From: JAJPJE01 sp963724985
Lineage (GTDB): Bacteria > Acidobacteriota > Terriglobia > Terriglobales > Acidobacteriaceae
Assembly (NCBI GenBank): GCA_963724985.1
Contig: CAVRWV010000025.1
Span: 204,627 to 268,626, forward strand
Direction of reading: 5' to 3'
DNA length: 64,000 nt
The notes beneath the pieces are model-generated. The model saw only the letters and a list, made by a program, of their open reading frames with translations, did not search any database and had not been told where the DNA came from. Shown here one piece after another: positions 9,401-17,983 of the stretch; positions within the stretch are counted from its first letter, which is position 1, and the number at the start of each line of letters is the position of its first letter. The position numbers were made by a program, and so were the translations under genes.

Positions 9401-9814
9401 CTCAGTACTCCCTGTGGAATGTGGTTGAAGCCGCGTGCCAGCTTTGAACTGATGAACTTAACTTGCGTAACGCTTCTTTAGTTCGTCCGGTTGTCGGTTC
9501 GTCGATTCACTGCCCTGTGAAGCTGACCAAGCTCCGGGTTCGTCTTACCGGCCCGAAACCGGGCGCCCAGAACAGAGGATCAAAAGCATAAGATGCTTGT
9601 GTGTAGGGCAGGTTACAGCGAATCTTGATCAGGCTGGCCGGCGAGCTTTGTCCAAGGCAGGATTCCGAGATATCCATGGGCGGTATAAATTGGATGTCGG
9701 GTGTGAAAATGCAGAAGACCGGAGAAGTCGCTGCACCGTTGCTGCCGATTCCGCATCTTGCGTTTGAATGAAGTTATCTGTCAATTCTCTCACCCAGATT
9801 TTGGAGCATAGCTT
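9401..9814. other. Divergent intergenic region zwf / Kir channel
   Basis: 414 bp without a supported gene. It must contain the outward promoters of zwf and the Kir channel gene. I see a short hairpin GCCCG-aaac-CGGGC near 9552-9565 and a small AGCAT-aag-ATGCT hairpin near 9590, but no clear operator and no T-run terminator. Confidence 0.5.
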
Positions 9815-10795
9815 ATGAACTCGCAAACCGTTAATCCACGATTGGAAGTTCCGCAGGATCTTGGATTCGGAACTGTTGTCACCGAACAGAAGCATTTTCG
9901 TCTGCTGAATCGGGACGGATCGTTCAATGTTCGACGGACTCGTTCCCGGTTCCCGAGGCTGAGTTATCACACGCTGCTCACCATGTCATGGACAAGGTTT
10001 GCGGCCCTTTCCATCGCGGTTTATGCGGTAGTGAACTGCGTCTTCGCATTCGCTTACATGGCGTGTGGCCCCGAGGCGCTTCAGGGTGCGCTGAACGGCG
10101 GAAGGTTCCTGCGAGCGTTCTTCTTTAGCGTGGAAACGTTCTCCACGATCGGATATGGCAACATCGTGCCGGTTGGAGTCTTGCCCAACTTCCTGGTGGT
10201 TGCGGAGTCACTGACTACCCTGGCGCTTTTCGGGATTGGCACCGGATTGGTATTCTCCCGTTTCGCGCGCCCGGTCGCCGCCATCGGATACAGTGAGAAA
10301 GCAGTGATTTCGCCGTACAGAGGTATTACGGCATTCGAGTTCAGAGTGGTGAATCTGCGCAGCAATCAACTGGTGAATGTTCAGGCAGAAGTAATTTTCA
10401 GCCGGTTTGAGGATTGTGGCGGCGGAACACGGCAGCGCCGATTTTACGATCTTTCGCTTGAGAGAGAGATGGTCACCTTTTTCCCGCTGAATTGGACCGT
10501 CGTTCATCCCATCGACGAGTCGAGTCCGATGTATGGGTGGACGGAGCAGATGATGCTTGATGCGGAAGCTGAGTTCTTCATGCTGCTGACTGCGGTCGAC
10601 GAAACGTTTGCGCAGACAGTACACAGCCGGTCTTCGTATTCAGCAGAAGAAGTGGAATTTGGTGCGCAATTTGTGCGGATGTTCGACCCTTACGATACCG
10701 AAATTGTGCTGGATCTGCATCGCCTCAGCAAAACCGAGAAGGTGCCACTAGGCTTGCGACCGCAGCTCAATCCGCCGACGCGTTCAGATTGCTAG
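9815..10795 (+). CDS. Inward-rectifier-type potassium channel (KirBac family)
   Basis: A 326-residue prokaryotic Kir channel subunit. The N-terminus carries a slide-helix region (YHTLLTMSWTRF). Outer helix TM1 is at about residues 60-85. A pore helix precedes the selectivity filter TIGYGN (residues 111-116), and inner helix TM2 is at about 128-150. The cytoplasmic immunoglobulin-like C-terminal domain (residues ~160-310) matches the IRK C-terminal domain, with the FPLNWTVVHPIDESSP block typical of Kir proteins. It acts as a tetramer in the inner membrane. It has its own upstream region and is convergent with gntK, the two ends overlapping by 12 bp. Confidence 0.92.
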   Translation: MNSQTVNPRLEVPQDLGFGTVVTEQKHFRLLNRDGSFNVRRTRSRFPRLSYHTLLTMSWTRFAALSIAVYAVVNCVFAFAYMACGPEALQGALNGGRFLRAFFFSVETFSTIGYGNIVPVGVLPNFLVVAESLTTLALFGIGTGLVFSRFARPVAAIGYSEKAVISPYRGITAFEFRVVNLRSNQLVNVQAEVIFSRFEDCGGGTRQRRFYDLSLEREMVTFFPLNWTVVHPIDESSPMYGWTEQMMLDAEAEFFMLLTAVDETFAQTVHSRSSYSAEEVEFGAQFVRMFDPYDTEIVLDLHRLSKTEKVPLGLRPQLNPPTRSDC

Positions 10796-11266
10796 CTTCT
10801 GCCGGATACTTGCAACGATCTGCTCTGCGGACTCGCTGATGTCGACGACGACGGCGTCCTTCGGTTCTTCGAGCGCCGCGAACTGGCTCTGCAGCATTTC
10901 CGGTTTCATGTAGTGGCCTGGGCGATGCTGCATGCGCGAGTAGATGAGGTCGTAACTTCCGCGTAGATAGACCAGCTTGATTTCAGCGCTGGTGAGCAGC
11001 CTCTGGCGATATTTTTCTTTCAGTGCCGAACTGGCGATGATGCCGTTCTTATGCTGCGTTCGCCAGCCTTCCATCACGTCGTGAATTGATTGCAACCAGG
11101 GCGCGCGGTCGTCATCGGTGAGCGGAATTCCGGCAGCCATTTTGGCGATATTGGCCGCGGAATGCAGGCTGTCGCCGTCGACGAACGGCCAATTGAGTTG
11201 AGTGCTCAGCATCTCGCCGATAGTAGTTTTTCCCGAGCCTGAGACGCCCATCACCAAAATCACCAT
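10784..11266 (-). CDS. gntK: Gluconokinase
   Basis: Phosphorylates D-gluconate to 6-phosphogluconate using ATP. The 160-residue protein has the Walker A/P-loop GVSGSGKTT at residues 7-15, DGDSLHS (substrate region), and the conserved PLTDDDRAPWL and ASSALKEKYR blocks of the GntK/thermoresistant gluconokinase family. Full length. It sits near zwf, which feeds the same product pool. Upstream is a short region (TGTACACATG) with no strong ribosome binding site. Confidence 0.93.
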   Translation of the reverse strand: MVILVMGVSGSGKTTIGEMLSTQLNWPFVDGDSLHSAANIAKMAAGIPLTDDDRAPWLQSIHDVMEGWRTQHKNGIIASSALKEKYRQRLLTSAEIKLVYLRGSYDLIYSRMQHRPGHYMKPEMLQSQFAALEEPKDAVVVDISESAEQIVASIRQKLAI

Positions 11267-11372
11267 GTGTACAGGTGTACTTGATGATGCGCAAAATTTC
11301 TAGACAGTCATGCATCGTGCTATGCTTTTCCGTTTTTCGCGCGACGTCAATCAGCGCGAGAAAGGGACACGA

Positions 11373-12614
11373 ATGTCATCACGCCGGGACTTCCTTACCA
11401 CCGCGATGATCGGTGGTGCTGCTCTAGGGCTCGACGCCCAGACAACAAAAATTCAGGACGGGCAGAGAGCTAAAACCTACGTCACGATTGGTGCGGCTCC
11501 GAAGCAGAACATCATGATCAGCAGCGCCAATGGGATCAACGGGATCGGTCATGGATACGAGATCCTGAGTGGCGGCGGAGACACGCTCGACGCGGCGATC
11601 GCTGTGGGGAAGACGCAGGAAGACGATCCCGACGATGACAGCGTTGGTTACGGCGGCCTTCCGAACGAAGACGGCGTAGTCGAACTCGATTCATGCTGTA
11701 TGCATGGGCCCACGCGAATGGCAGGCTCTGTCGGCGGTGTGCGCAACATCAAGAATGTTTCGCTGCTGGCGCAAGCCGTAATGCAGCACACAGCACACGT
11801 GATGCTGGTGGGCGAGGGAGCGGAGAAGTTCGGATACGCGATGGGTTTTCCGAAGGAAAACCTGCTGACCGATCGTTCGCGAAAAGTCTGGCTGCTGTGG
11901 AAAGAAACTATGTCGAACCAGGACTGGTGGGGACCTGGTTTGGCGGATCCGCGGTACCAGGTTCCAACAGATACGCCGGCGATGCCTGCTCCGGTTGCCG
12001 ACCTCTGGCATGAGCGCATGGACTGGATGATGGACAAGGCCGCGAAGTTGGGAATTGAGCCCGAGTTTCGTATGGCGGCGATTGAACGCGTGCTTCGGCC
12101 TCCGACTGGAACGATTCACGTTTCGGCCGCGAATACCAAGGGAGAAATCTCTGGCATGACGACCACCAGCGGCCTGGCGTGGAAACTCGCGGGACGCTGC
12201 GGTGATTCGCCGATCATCGGCGCTGGTTGCTATACCGATCCCGACATTGGCTCAGCGGGCGCGACTGGCAGCGGCGAGGAGAACATTAAAGTGGCCGGAG
12301 CGCATTCGATTGTCGAGAATATGCGGCATGGAATGAGCGCGAAGGAAGCAGGCCTCGATGTGTTGAAACGGATTGTCCACGCGTACGAGAAGTATCCGGC
12401 GAAGCTGCGATTCATCAGCATGAAGTATTACATTCTGCGGCGCGACGGAGACTACGCGGGCGTCAGCATGTGGGCAGGAACTCCCGAGAAGCCAACGAAA
12501 TTTGCGGTTCACGACGGGCAGAAACGGCTGGAGAATATGGTTGGTCTCTATCCTGGAGAGCCGCTGACGTTCCCGCCGCAGCCGAAAGATCCGTACAAGA
12601 TGAACACGCCGTAG
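11373..12614 (+). CDS. Tat-exported N4-(beta-N-acetylglucosaminyl)-L-asparaginase (glycosylasparaginase)
   Basis: An Ntn-hydrolase that cleaves the Asn-GlcNAc bond of glycoasparagines, or acts as an isoaspartyl/asparaginase-like enzyme. The start at 11373 follows AAAGGGAC and gives MSSRRDFLTTAMIGGAAL, a twin-arginine signal (SRRDF), so the protein is exported folded. The autoproteolytic nucleophile is the Thr of TGTIHVSAAN (Thr247 by this start). The downstream SGMTTTSGLAWK and GAGCYTD motifs are family landmarks. The length, ~413 aa including the signal, is normal. The gene stands alone, divergent from gntK. Confidence 0.88.
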   Translation: MSSRRDFLTTAMIGGAALGLDAQTTKIQDGQRAKTYVTIGAAPKQNIMISSANGINGIGHGYEILSGGGDTLDAAIAVGKTQEDDPDDDSVGYGGLPNEDGVVELDSCCMHGPTRMAGSVGGVRNIKNVSLLAQAVMQHTAHVMLVGEGAEKFGYAMGFPKENLLTDRSRKVWLLWKETMSNQDWWGPGLADPRYQVPTDTPAMPAPVADLWHERMDWMMDKAAKLGIEPEFRMAAIERVLRPPTGTIHVSAANTKGEISGMTTTSGLAWKLAGRCGDSPIIGAGCYTDPDIGSAGATGSGEENIKVAGAHSIVENMRHGMSAKEAGLDVLKRIVHAYEKYPAKLRFISMKYYILRRDGDYAGVSMWAGTPEKPTKFAVHDGQKRLENMVGLYPGEPLTFPPQPKDPYKMNTP

Positions 12615-12649
12615 AGAGCGTTTCACGTTTCGTGCTTTCAAGTTTCACG

Positions 12650-13048
12650 TTACTGCTCTGCAAGAAACGTGAGTACCACTTCGCGCTCGCGCGGGCCGTC
12701 GAGTTCTACGAGAATGATGCGCTGCCAGGTCCCGAGAACCAGTTGGCCGGATTCGACTGGTTGTGAGACCGAGGTGCCGATCAGGCTGGAAAGAATGTGA
12801 TCCGGCACGTGCGCGGGATTGTGTGGATGGCGATAGCGCAGCTTCGGAATCATGGCTTCGAAGGCGTCGAGCATGTCCAGATCGGTTCCGGGATCGAGAT
12901 CGGCGGTGGTCAGAGCTGCGGTGGTGTGCAGCACAGTGAGCTGGCAAATGCCAGTAGCGGCAGAGTTCTTCGCGAGCGCCGACTGGACGTGGTCGGTGAT
13001 GTCGACGATCTCGCGCTTGCGGTGCGTCTTGATTTTCAATCGCTTCAT
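12650..13048 (-). CDS. yjbQ: YjbQ family protein (UPF0047)
   Basis: A compact 132-residue protein of the YjbQ family, members of which have weak thiamine-phosphate synthase activity in vitro but no settled physiological role. Conserved features seen are VLHTTAALT (residues ~44-52), HPHNPAHVPDHILSSLIG with the metal/active-site histidines, and the C-terminal LGTWQRIILVELDGPR. Full length. It ends close to the convergent asparaginase stop, and its 5' side abuts an inverted-repeat element. Confidence 0.9.
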   Translation of the reverse strand: MKRLKIKTHRKREIVDITDHVQSALAKNSAATGICQLTVLHTTAALTTADLDPGTDLDMLDAFEAMIPKLRYRHPHNPAHVPDHILSSLIGTSVSQPVESGQLVLGTWQRIILVELDGPREREVVLTFLAEQ

Positions 13049-13056
13049 AAAAACAA

Positions 13057-13182
13057 TTCACCACAGAGACACAGAGGCACAGAGAAACCAGAGATATGAA
13101 GACCCGGCAATATTAACTCAGAATCTCACGCTCGTCGCGCGAGCTCGTGATGACAACAAAAACTCCGTGCCTCTGTGGTGAA
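13057..13182. repeat. Composite inverted-repeat element (CACAGAGGCAC arms)
   Basis: The left arm at 13057-13080 (TTCACCACAGAG..ACAGAGGCAC) and the right arm at 13167-13182 (GTGCCTCTGTGGTGAA) are inverted copies of each other. Between them lies a copy of the CGCGAGCTCGTGATGACAAC motif also found at 15584, 24997 and 57579. The unit fills most of the yjbQ-glpX gap and looks like a non-coding miniature repeat. Confidence 0.6.
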
Positions 13183-13187
13183 AATCC

Positions 13188-14234
13188 TTAAGAGAACTTC
13201 ACTCTCGCGTCGGCCTTCTTCTCGAGATGGATGCTTTCGATGAAGCGCACTTTGCCCGTATCCAGCGTCATGATGAGCGAGGACGTTCGCACGCCTTCGC
13301 CGAAGAAGCGAACACCTTTCATCAGCGGACCTTCGGTCACGCCGGTGGCGGCGAAGATCAGCTGCTTGCCGGGCGCTAGTTCTTCAGCTCGGTAAACTTT
13401 GTTCTTGTCGGTAACGCCCATGCGTGCGAGTCGCTGCTCCTGCTCAGGTTTAACAACCAGACGGCCGAGCATGTAGCCGTTCACGCAGCGAATCGCTGCG
13501 GCGGTGATCACGCCTTCAGGCGCGCCGCCCGATCCCATGACCGCCTGCACGCCTGTACCTTCGATGGCGGCAGTGATGCCGGCAGAGAGATCGCCATCGC
13601 CGATCAGGCGGATGCGCGCACCAGCCTGGCGAATGTCGTTGATCAATTTTTCGTGGCGCGGGCGGTCCAGCACGACCACAACTAGGTCTTCGACGTCACG
13701 ATTCATGGCTTTGGCGATCTGGCGCAGGTTTTCCGCGGGCGGAGCGTCGAGGCTCACGCAGCCCTTGCAGAGCGGGCCGACAATGATCTTTTCCATGTAG
13801 CAGTCGGGCGCATGCAGCAGTCCGCCTTTTTCCGAGACCGCGAGTACGGTGATCGATCCGGGTGCGCCGGTTGCGCACAGGTTCGTGCCTTCCAGCGGAT
13901 CGACGGCGATGTCGACTTCGGGAACCGCAGTGCCGTCGGGGAAGTCGGCGCCGACGCGTTCGCCGATGTAGAGCATGGGAGCTTCATCGCGCTCGCCTTC
14001 GCCGATGACGATGGTGCCGTGCATCGGAACGGTGTCCATGACTTCGCGCATGGTTTCGGTGGCGACTTTGTCAGCAAGGTGACGATCGCCCTGGCCCATG
14101 GTGCGGGCCGATGCGATCGCGGCTTTTTCTACGACTCGCAGAAATTCGAGCGCAAGATCGCTTTCAATATTGTGACCGAAGCCCTTCGCTTTCTTGGCTT
14201 CAGTGGTTGCGGAATGAGTTAGGTGTGTGGCCAT
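13188..14234 (-). CDS. glpX: Fructose-1,6-bisphosphatase class II
   Basis: Hydrolyses fructose-1,6-bisphosphate in gluconeogenesis. The 348-residue protein begins at the ATG at 14234, preceded by GAGAGGGG. An upstream in-frame extension lacks family similarity. Family motifs are GEGERDEAPMLYIGE, VDIAVDPLEGTNLCA (metal/substrate site), IGDGDLSAGI and GSGGAPEGVITAAA. It lies downstream of gcdH on the same strand, but a strong hairpin at 14351-14377 lies between them, so it may have its own promoter. Confidence 0.95.
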   Translation of the reverse strand: MATHLTHSATTEAKKAKGFGHNIESDLALEFLRVVEKAAIASARTMGQGDRHLADKVATETMREVMDTVPMHGTIVIGEGERDEAPMLYIGERVGADFPDGTAVPEVDIAVDPLEGTNLCATGAPGSITVLAVSEKGGLLHAPDCYMEKIIVGPLCKGCVSLDAPPAENLRQIAKAMNRDVEDLVVVVLDRPRHEKLINDIRQAGARIRLIGDGDLSAGITAAIEGTGVQAVMGSGGAPEGVITAAAIRCVNGYMLGRLVVKPEQEQRLARMGVTDKNKVYRAEELAPGKQLIFAATGVTEGPLMKGVRFFGEGVRTSSLIMTLDTGKVRFIESIHLEKKADARVKFS

Positions 14235-14350
14235 GAGGAACGCCCCTCTCAGCGACTGACGGTGATCAGCCGTGACGAACCTGATTTCGATTGGAGGCCC
14301 AGTCCGCAGGGTTGCTTTGACCTGCAGAAACTCTGAAACCAGTTGAACAA

Positions 14351-14377
14351 CCCACCCACGACTTCGTCGAGGGTGGG
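14351..14377. repeat. Strong inverted repeat between gcdH and glpX
   Basis: CCCACCCaCGAC-ttc-GTCGaGGGTGGG forms a 12-bp stem with one mismatch just after the gcdH stop codon. On the minus strand it could attenuate read-through from gcdH into glpX, but only short T-rich sequence follows, so a dispersed extragenic palindrome is an alternative. Confidence 0.5.
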
Positions 14378-14384
14378 GCACCCT

Positions 14385-15563
14385 TCAGAAGGCGTCGATG
14401 CCCGTGATCTGCTGGCCGATGATCAGCGTGTGTACATCATTTGTGCCTTCGTAGGTCTTCACCGACTCCAGGTTCGCCATGTGGCGGAACACCGGGTACT
14501 CATCGGCAATGCCATTCGCGCCGAGGATGTCACGCGCCATGCGCGCGCACTCCAGCGCCATTGCCACGTTGTTACGCTTCGCCATCGAGATGTGATAATG
14601 CGCGGCCTTGCTCTTATCCTTGAGGCGGCCGACGTGCAGCACCAGCAGTTGCGCCTTGCTGATCTCGTTAATCATCCAGACCAGTTTTTCCTGAACCATC
14701 TGATGCGATGCGATCGGTTGGTCACGGAACTGTTTGCGGAACTGCGAATACTGCAGCGCACAATCGTAGACGGCCATCGCCGCTCCGACGCCTCCCCAGG
14801 CAATGCCGTAGCGCGCCTGATTCAGGCACATGAGCGCGCTTTTCAGACCATCGCTCTTGGGCAGAATATTCGCGGCAGGAATGCGGACATCTTGCAGCGA
14901 CAGGCTTGAGGTGACCGACGCGCGCAGCGACCACTTTCCGTGCACATCGGCTGCTTTGAAGCCGGGACGATCGGTTTCGACAAGGAATCCACGAACCTTG
15001 CCGCCTTCGTCGTCGACCTTCGCCCAGATGACGGCGACATCAGCGATCGAGCCAGAGGTGATCCACATCTTCTCGCCATTGAGGATGTATTCGTTGCCGT
15101 CCTTGCGCGCGCGAGTTCGCATCGCGCCGGGATTCGATCCGGCATCTGGCTCGGTGAGACCAAAACAGCCAAGCTTTTCACCTTTGGCCATGGCGGGAAG
15201 CCAGCGGTCTTTCTGCTCGTCGCTGCCGAAGGCGTAGATCGGATACATGACTAGTGCTGACTGCACGCTGACGAACGATCGCAGGCCGCTATCGCCGCGT
15301 TCCAGTTCCTGCATGACCAGTCCATATTCGACATTGGACATTTCGGCACAACCGTAGCCTTTGAGGCTGGCGCCGTAGAAGCCGAGGTCGCCCATTGGCC
15401 TGACGAGTTCGCGTGGGAAGACGCCGTCGCGATTCCACTGCTCGATGCCGGGAATGACGTTGTCTTCGACGAACTGGCGTGCGGTACTGCGAACGAATAA
15501 TTCGTCTTCGGACAGAAGGTTGTCGAAGTCGATGAAATCAACACCCCTGAATTTCAGGGCCAT
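14385..15563 (-). CDS. gcdH: Glutaryl-CoA dehydrogenase-like acyl-CoA dehydrogenase
   Basis: A 392-residue FAD flavoprotein of the acyl-CoA dehydrogenase superfamily, closest in pattern to glutaryl-CoA dehydrogenase (lysine/tryptophan catabolism, glutaryl-CoA to crotonyl-CoA). Seen are CFGLTEPDAGSNPGAM (FAD binding), WITSGSIADVAVIWAK, ARYGIAWGGVGAA, and the catalytic glutamate in VKTYEGTNDVHTL (Glu372). The C-terminal GIDAF matches GCDH. Its electrons would go to an ETF such as the one at the left end of the window. Confidence 0.85.
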   Translation of the reverse strand: MALKFRGVDFIDFDNLLSEDELFVRSTARQFVEDNVIPGIEQWNRDGVFPRELVRPMGDLGFYGASLKGYGCAEMSNVEYGLVMQELERGDSGLRSFVSVQSALVMYPIYAFGSDEQKDRWLPAMAKGEKLGCFGLTEPDAGSNPGAMRTRARKDGNEYILNGEKMWITSGSIADVAVIWAKVDDEGGKVRGFLVETDRPGFKAADVHGKWSLRASVTSSLSLQDVRIPAANILPKSDGLKSALMCLNQARYGIAWGGVGAAMAVYDCALQYSQFRKQFRDQPIASHQMVQEKLVWMINEISKAQLLVLHVGRLKDKSKAAHYHISMAKRNNVAMALECARMARDILGANGIADEYPVFRHMANLESVKTYEGTNDVHTLIIGQQITGIDAF

Positions 15564-15583
15564 AAGAGCATATCTCCGTTAAA

Positions 15584-15623
15584 TGCAGATCCCTCGCTCG
15601 CTTCGCGAGCTCGTGATGACAAC
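15584..15623. repeat. Dispersed REP-like element, copy 1
   Basis: A 40-bp sequence beginning TGCAGATCCCTCGCTCGC and ending CTCGTGATGACAAC, with a near-palindromic core CTCGCTTCGCGAG. Near-identical copies occur at 24997-25035 and 57579-57618, and a partial copy near 13125-13157, all intergenic. The rest of the 266-bp gap to the cupin gene holds a small CAAGCC/GGCTTG hairpin and nothing else I can name. Confidence 0.7.
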
Positions 15624-15829
15624 TAACCTCGCGCACTCAGGTGCGCTCGTGAGGACAACTGCAACGCAAAACCGGTTAAGGTACCAGAGGGAGGGTGGTG
15701 GTCAAACAGCTAGTAGTCGCATCAGTAGTCAGCATTCAGTACCAAAACTCTCAGGTTGATTTCCGAACTGCTCTTCTCAAGCCAAAAGAAGGCTTGAATA
15801 TGGCGGCAATCTATTTTCCTCGCAGATAA

Positions 15830-16165
15830 TCATCCTTTCTTGTCGAGCCAGTCCTGGCGCGGGGGCGTGAAGACGTCGAGCGCGATTGTGTCCTCAAGGG
15901 CCTCAGCCATGTGGCGAACGTTGGGCGGAATGCAGAGGACTTCGCCGGCGTGAACGACTACTTCGCGGCCTTCGAGTGTGAACTTCAGAGCGCCTTTGAG
16001 AGTGCTCGAGACTTGCTCGTTGTGATGATAGTGTTCGGGAACGACGCATCCCTTCTTGAGCACGATGCGCGCGAGCATCACCTGCTCGCCCGTAATCAAC
16101 TGGCGCGTGAGCAGCGGGTTCATCTGCTCAACTTCTATTTTCTCCCAGCTATGGAGCTTTTCCAT
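15830..16165 (-). CDS. Small cupin-domain protein
   Basis: A 111-residue single-domain cupin. The metal-binding motif 1 is seen as PEHYHHNEQVSSTLKG (H-x-H-x-E type) and motif 2 as GEVLCIPPNVRHMAEAL. A strong GGAGGTGAGG precedes the ATG at 16165. It starts 22 bp after the DoxX gene on the same strand, so the two are probably co-transcribed. The substrate is unknown; single cupins of this kind act as sensors, isomerases or dioxygenases. Confidence 0.85.
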   Translation of the reverse strand: MEKLHSWEKIEVEQMNPLLTRQLITGEQVMLARIVLKKGCVVPEHYHHNEQVSSTLKGALKFTLEGREVVVHAGEVLCIPPNVRHMAEALEDTIALDVFTPPRQDWLDKKG

Positions 16166-16187
16166 GATGTCCTCACCTCCGAATAGA

Positions 16188-16652
16188 TTACCTCTTTGTG
16201 GGAGTGGCGATGGCGATGGCTCGCAGGTTGTCGATGGAGTATTTGCCTGGTCCAGTGAGCGAGAGCGCCAGGAACATCAGGCAGTAGCAGGCGGCCATGA
16301 AGACCGAAGGCTCGGCGATGCGCGCGCTGGAGTAGGTGGCGATGGCGAAACCAACGGCGAGAAAGGCGGCGGCGACGCGAGTGTAGAAGCCGATCAGGAC
16401 GAACAATGCTCCCAAGGATTCGTTCAGTGTTTGAACGAAGGCGGCGACTGTGGGAAGCGGGAATCCGAGACGGCGAAGGAATTCGATGAAGATCCAGGGC
16501 TGATGGTGAACTGAGAACGCGAAGGCCGATTTCACCTTGGCGAGTCCGAAGAGCGCGAAGAGAGAGAATCCTGCGCCGATGCGAAGCATGAGCAGGCCGG
16601 CGTCGAGGGTTTCAGGGCGGGAGACTGATTTGGTCTGGCTAGCGTTATCCAT
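16188..16652 (-). CDS. DoxX family membrane protein
   Basis: A 154-residue integral membrane protein with four predicted helices (e.g. LMLRIGAGFSLFALFGLAKV, SLGALFVLIGFYTRVAAAFL, VFMAACYCLMFLALSLTG), the DoxX/DoxD four-helix pattern. GAGAAAGAG precedes the ATG at 16652, and longer in-frame starts add no recognisable sequence. It is probably in an operon with the downstream cupin. Function is uncertain; DoxX-like proteins are often linked to thiol or redox stress. Confidence 0.8.
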   Translation of the reverse strand: MDNASQTKSVSRPETLDAGLLMLRIGAGFSLFALFGLAKVKSAFAFSVHHQPWIFIEFLRRLGFPLPTVAAFVQTLNESLGALFVLIGFYTRVAAAFLAVGFAIATYSSARIAEPSVFMAACYCLMFLALSLTGPGKYSIDNLRAIAIATPTKR

Positions 16653-16845
16653 GGCACTCTTTCTCGCTCCGCCGAACTGTAACGGAGCGGTAGTGTAAAA
16701 TCTATAAGGAACGGCGAGTAGAGGAATTGCGCCTGGCGCGAACCCCATCGCTGGCCATAAGCCAGCCGATCATCTTGTTACTCCCGAAATCATTCCAGCG
16801 CCCGCGGGCAGTCGCCCGAAGGGGAATTCGTCTGAGGAGAGAGTT

Positions 16846-17025
16846 ATGGCAAAGATTGCAAAGACGGCTGACCGCAAAAAAGAAATGGACACCACCAAGA
16901 GCACGGATTGTCCGAAGTGCGGCAAGCCGACCCGTATCGTTAAGCGGGTAAAAGACGTGGAGCGCGGCGTTCCCGGCGGGATGTACATTTCCTGCTCGGG
17001 TTGTGCGTTCTACGAGAAGCTGTAG
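16846..17025 (+). CDS. Small zinc-ribbon protein (59 aa)
   Basis: A short gene with a strong GAGGAGAGAG ribosome binding site 5 nt before the ATG and a factor-independent terminator 20 nt after the stop, so a monocistronic transcript is well supported. The protein has two knuckles, CPKCG near residue 24 and CSGC near residue 52, with basic residues between, which is the pattern of a zinc ribbon. It could be a nucleic-acid-binding or ribosome-associated small protein. I know no function for it. Confidence 0.75.
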   Translation: MAKIAKTADRKKEMDTTKSTDCPKCGKPTRIVKRVKDVERGVPGGMYISCSGCAFYEKL

Positions 17026-17045
17026 TCGAAATTCATTCTGGACCG

Positions 17046-17079
17046 AGCGGTGGGCGAAAGCTCACCGCTTTTTATTTTT
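17046..17079 (+). terminator. Rho-independent terminator of the zinc-ribbon gene
   Basis: A 10-bp stem AGCGGTGGGC / GCTCACCGCT with a GAAA loop (one G.T pair), followed by TTTTATTTTTA. Confidence 0.9.
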
Positions 17080-17470
17080 AGGGGTACCCCTCCCCCCTGC
17101 GCGAAGTAACTACTTGCGTGTCAGATGGTTGGCGCGCAGGTTCTGCCAGTTGCCGGAAAACAAAGGGCTTAGCAGTCAAAATATTGAAAAGAAAATAGTT
17201 GTTCAGTTCTCAGCGATCAGTCTTCCAAGTCCTGATCTATTGTGACAAATTGAGCGACACCTACTAGACACTTTCGCGAGATTTATTTCGTCCAGCGAAT
17301 GAGAGGGTTACAGGGAAATTGGCGGATTGACGGGCTTGACAAGATTGGGGGTGAGGTAGGGATGCCTCGATCCGCTCGCCATGACAGATCCTCGCTGGCG
17401 CGGGGATGGATGAGCGGAAATGCCGTTGACGCGGGCGAGGGCGCCCGCGCCAGTTTCGCTCATCGGAAAT
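17080..17470. other. Intergenic region with a GC palindrome
   Basis: About 390 bp with no supported gene. It contains a palindromic element at 17429-17452 (GCGGGCGAGGGCGCCCGCGC), identical over ~22 bp to a copy at 24963-24987. Nothing else is recognised. Confidence 0.55.
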
Positions 17471-17974
17471 TCAAGATACTTCTAGCCGCGCGATGCGTGA
17501 CGCAGATTTTGCCGCCCTTTTCCCGAGATCGCTGAGCCGTTTTTGCAGGCCCGCTAATCTCTGCTCATAACCAGGCGTACTCTGGATGACCGTTTCCATA
17601 TGGCCGTACATCTCCGGCATTCCGGAACGCTCGCGTACTTCCTTCAGGAAAGGAAGCGCTTTCGCGTAGACAAACCACATTTCGCTGGACCAGTCCACGA
17701 AGATCTCGCGATTCACTACGCCGCGAACTACGAGACTCGCTGCCATTTCCCAGTAGCTGGTGGCCTGGCGATACCACGCATTTCTCGGGGTACCGAACTC
17801 GCTCAGGATGGCGAGATAATCATCCGCGCTCTGCGGCCAGAATTCTGACATCACGAACTGGCGCGCCCGGCGCAACTCTGATTCACGCCGCAAGTCGTAT
17901 AGTTTCAGCACCAGCTCGGCATCGGCGTGCGTCGGCGGTGCAGGCTTCTTTTTGGAATCCTTCTTCTTGGCCAC
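17471..17974 (-). CDS. Conserved hypothetical protein downstream of topA
   Basis: A soluble 167-residue protein with a Lys-rich N-terminus (MAKKKDSKKKPAPP) followed by a mostly helical region (AELVLKLYDLRRESELRRAR..., EMWFVYAKALPFLKEVRERSG). There is no signal peptide or membrane segment. The start lies 9 bp after the topA stop codon, so the gene is probably co-transcribed with topA. I do not recognise a domain. Confidence 0.65.
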   Translation of the reverse strand: MAKKKDSKKKPAPPTHADAELVLKLYDLRRESELRRARQFVMSEFWPQSADDYLAILSEFGTPRNAWYRQATSYWEMAASLVVRGVVNREIFVDWSSEMWFVYAKALPFLKEVRERSGMPEMYGHMETVIQSTPGYEQRLAGLQKRLSDLGKRAAKSASRIARLEVS

Positions 17975-17983
17975 GTTTTCCTC

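Noticed and set aside
9500..9620. tRNA-like GGTTCG loop (CCGGGTTCGTCTTACCGG)
   Set aside because: The flanking stems cannot form an acceptor or anticodon arm, so no cloverleaf is possible.
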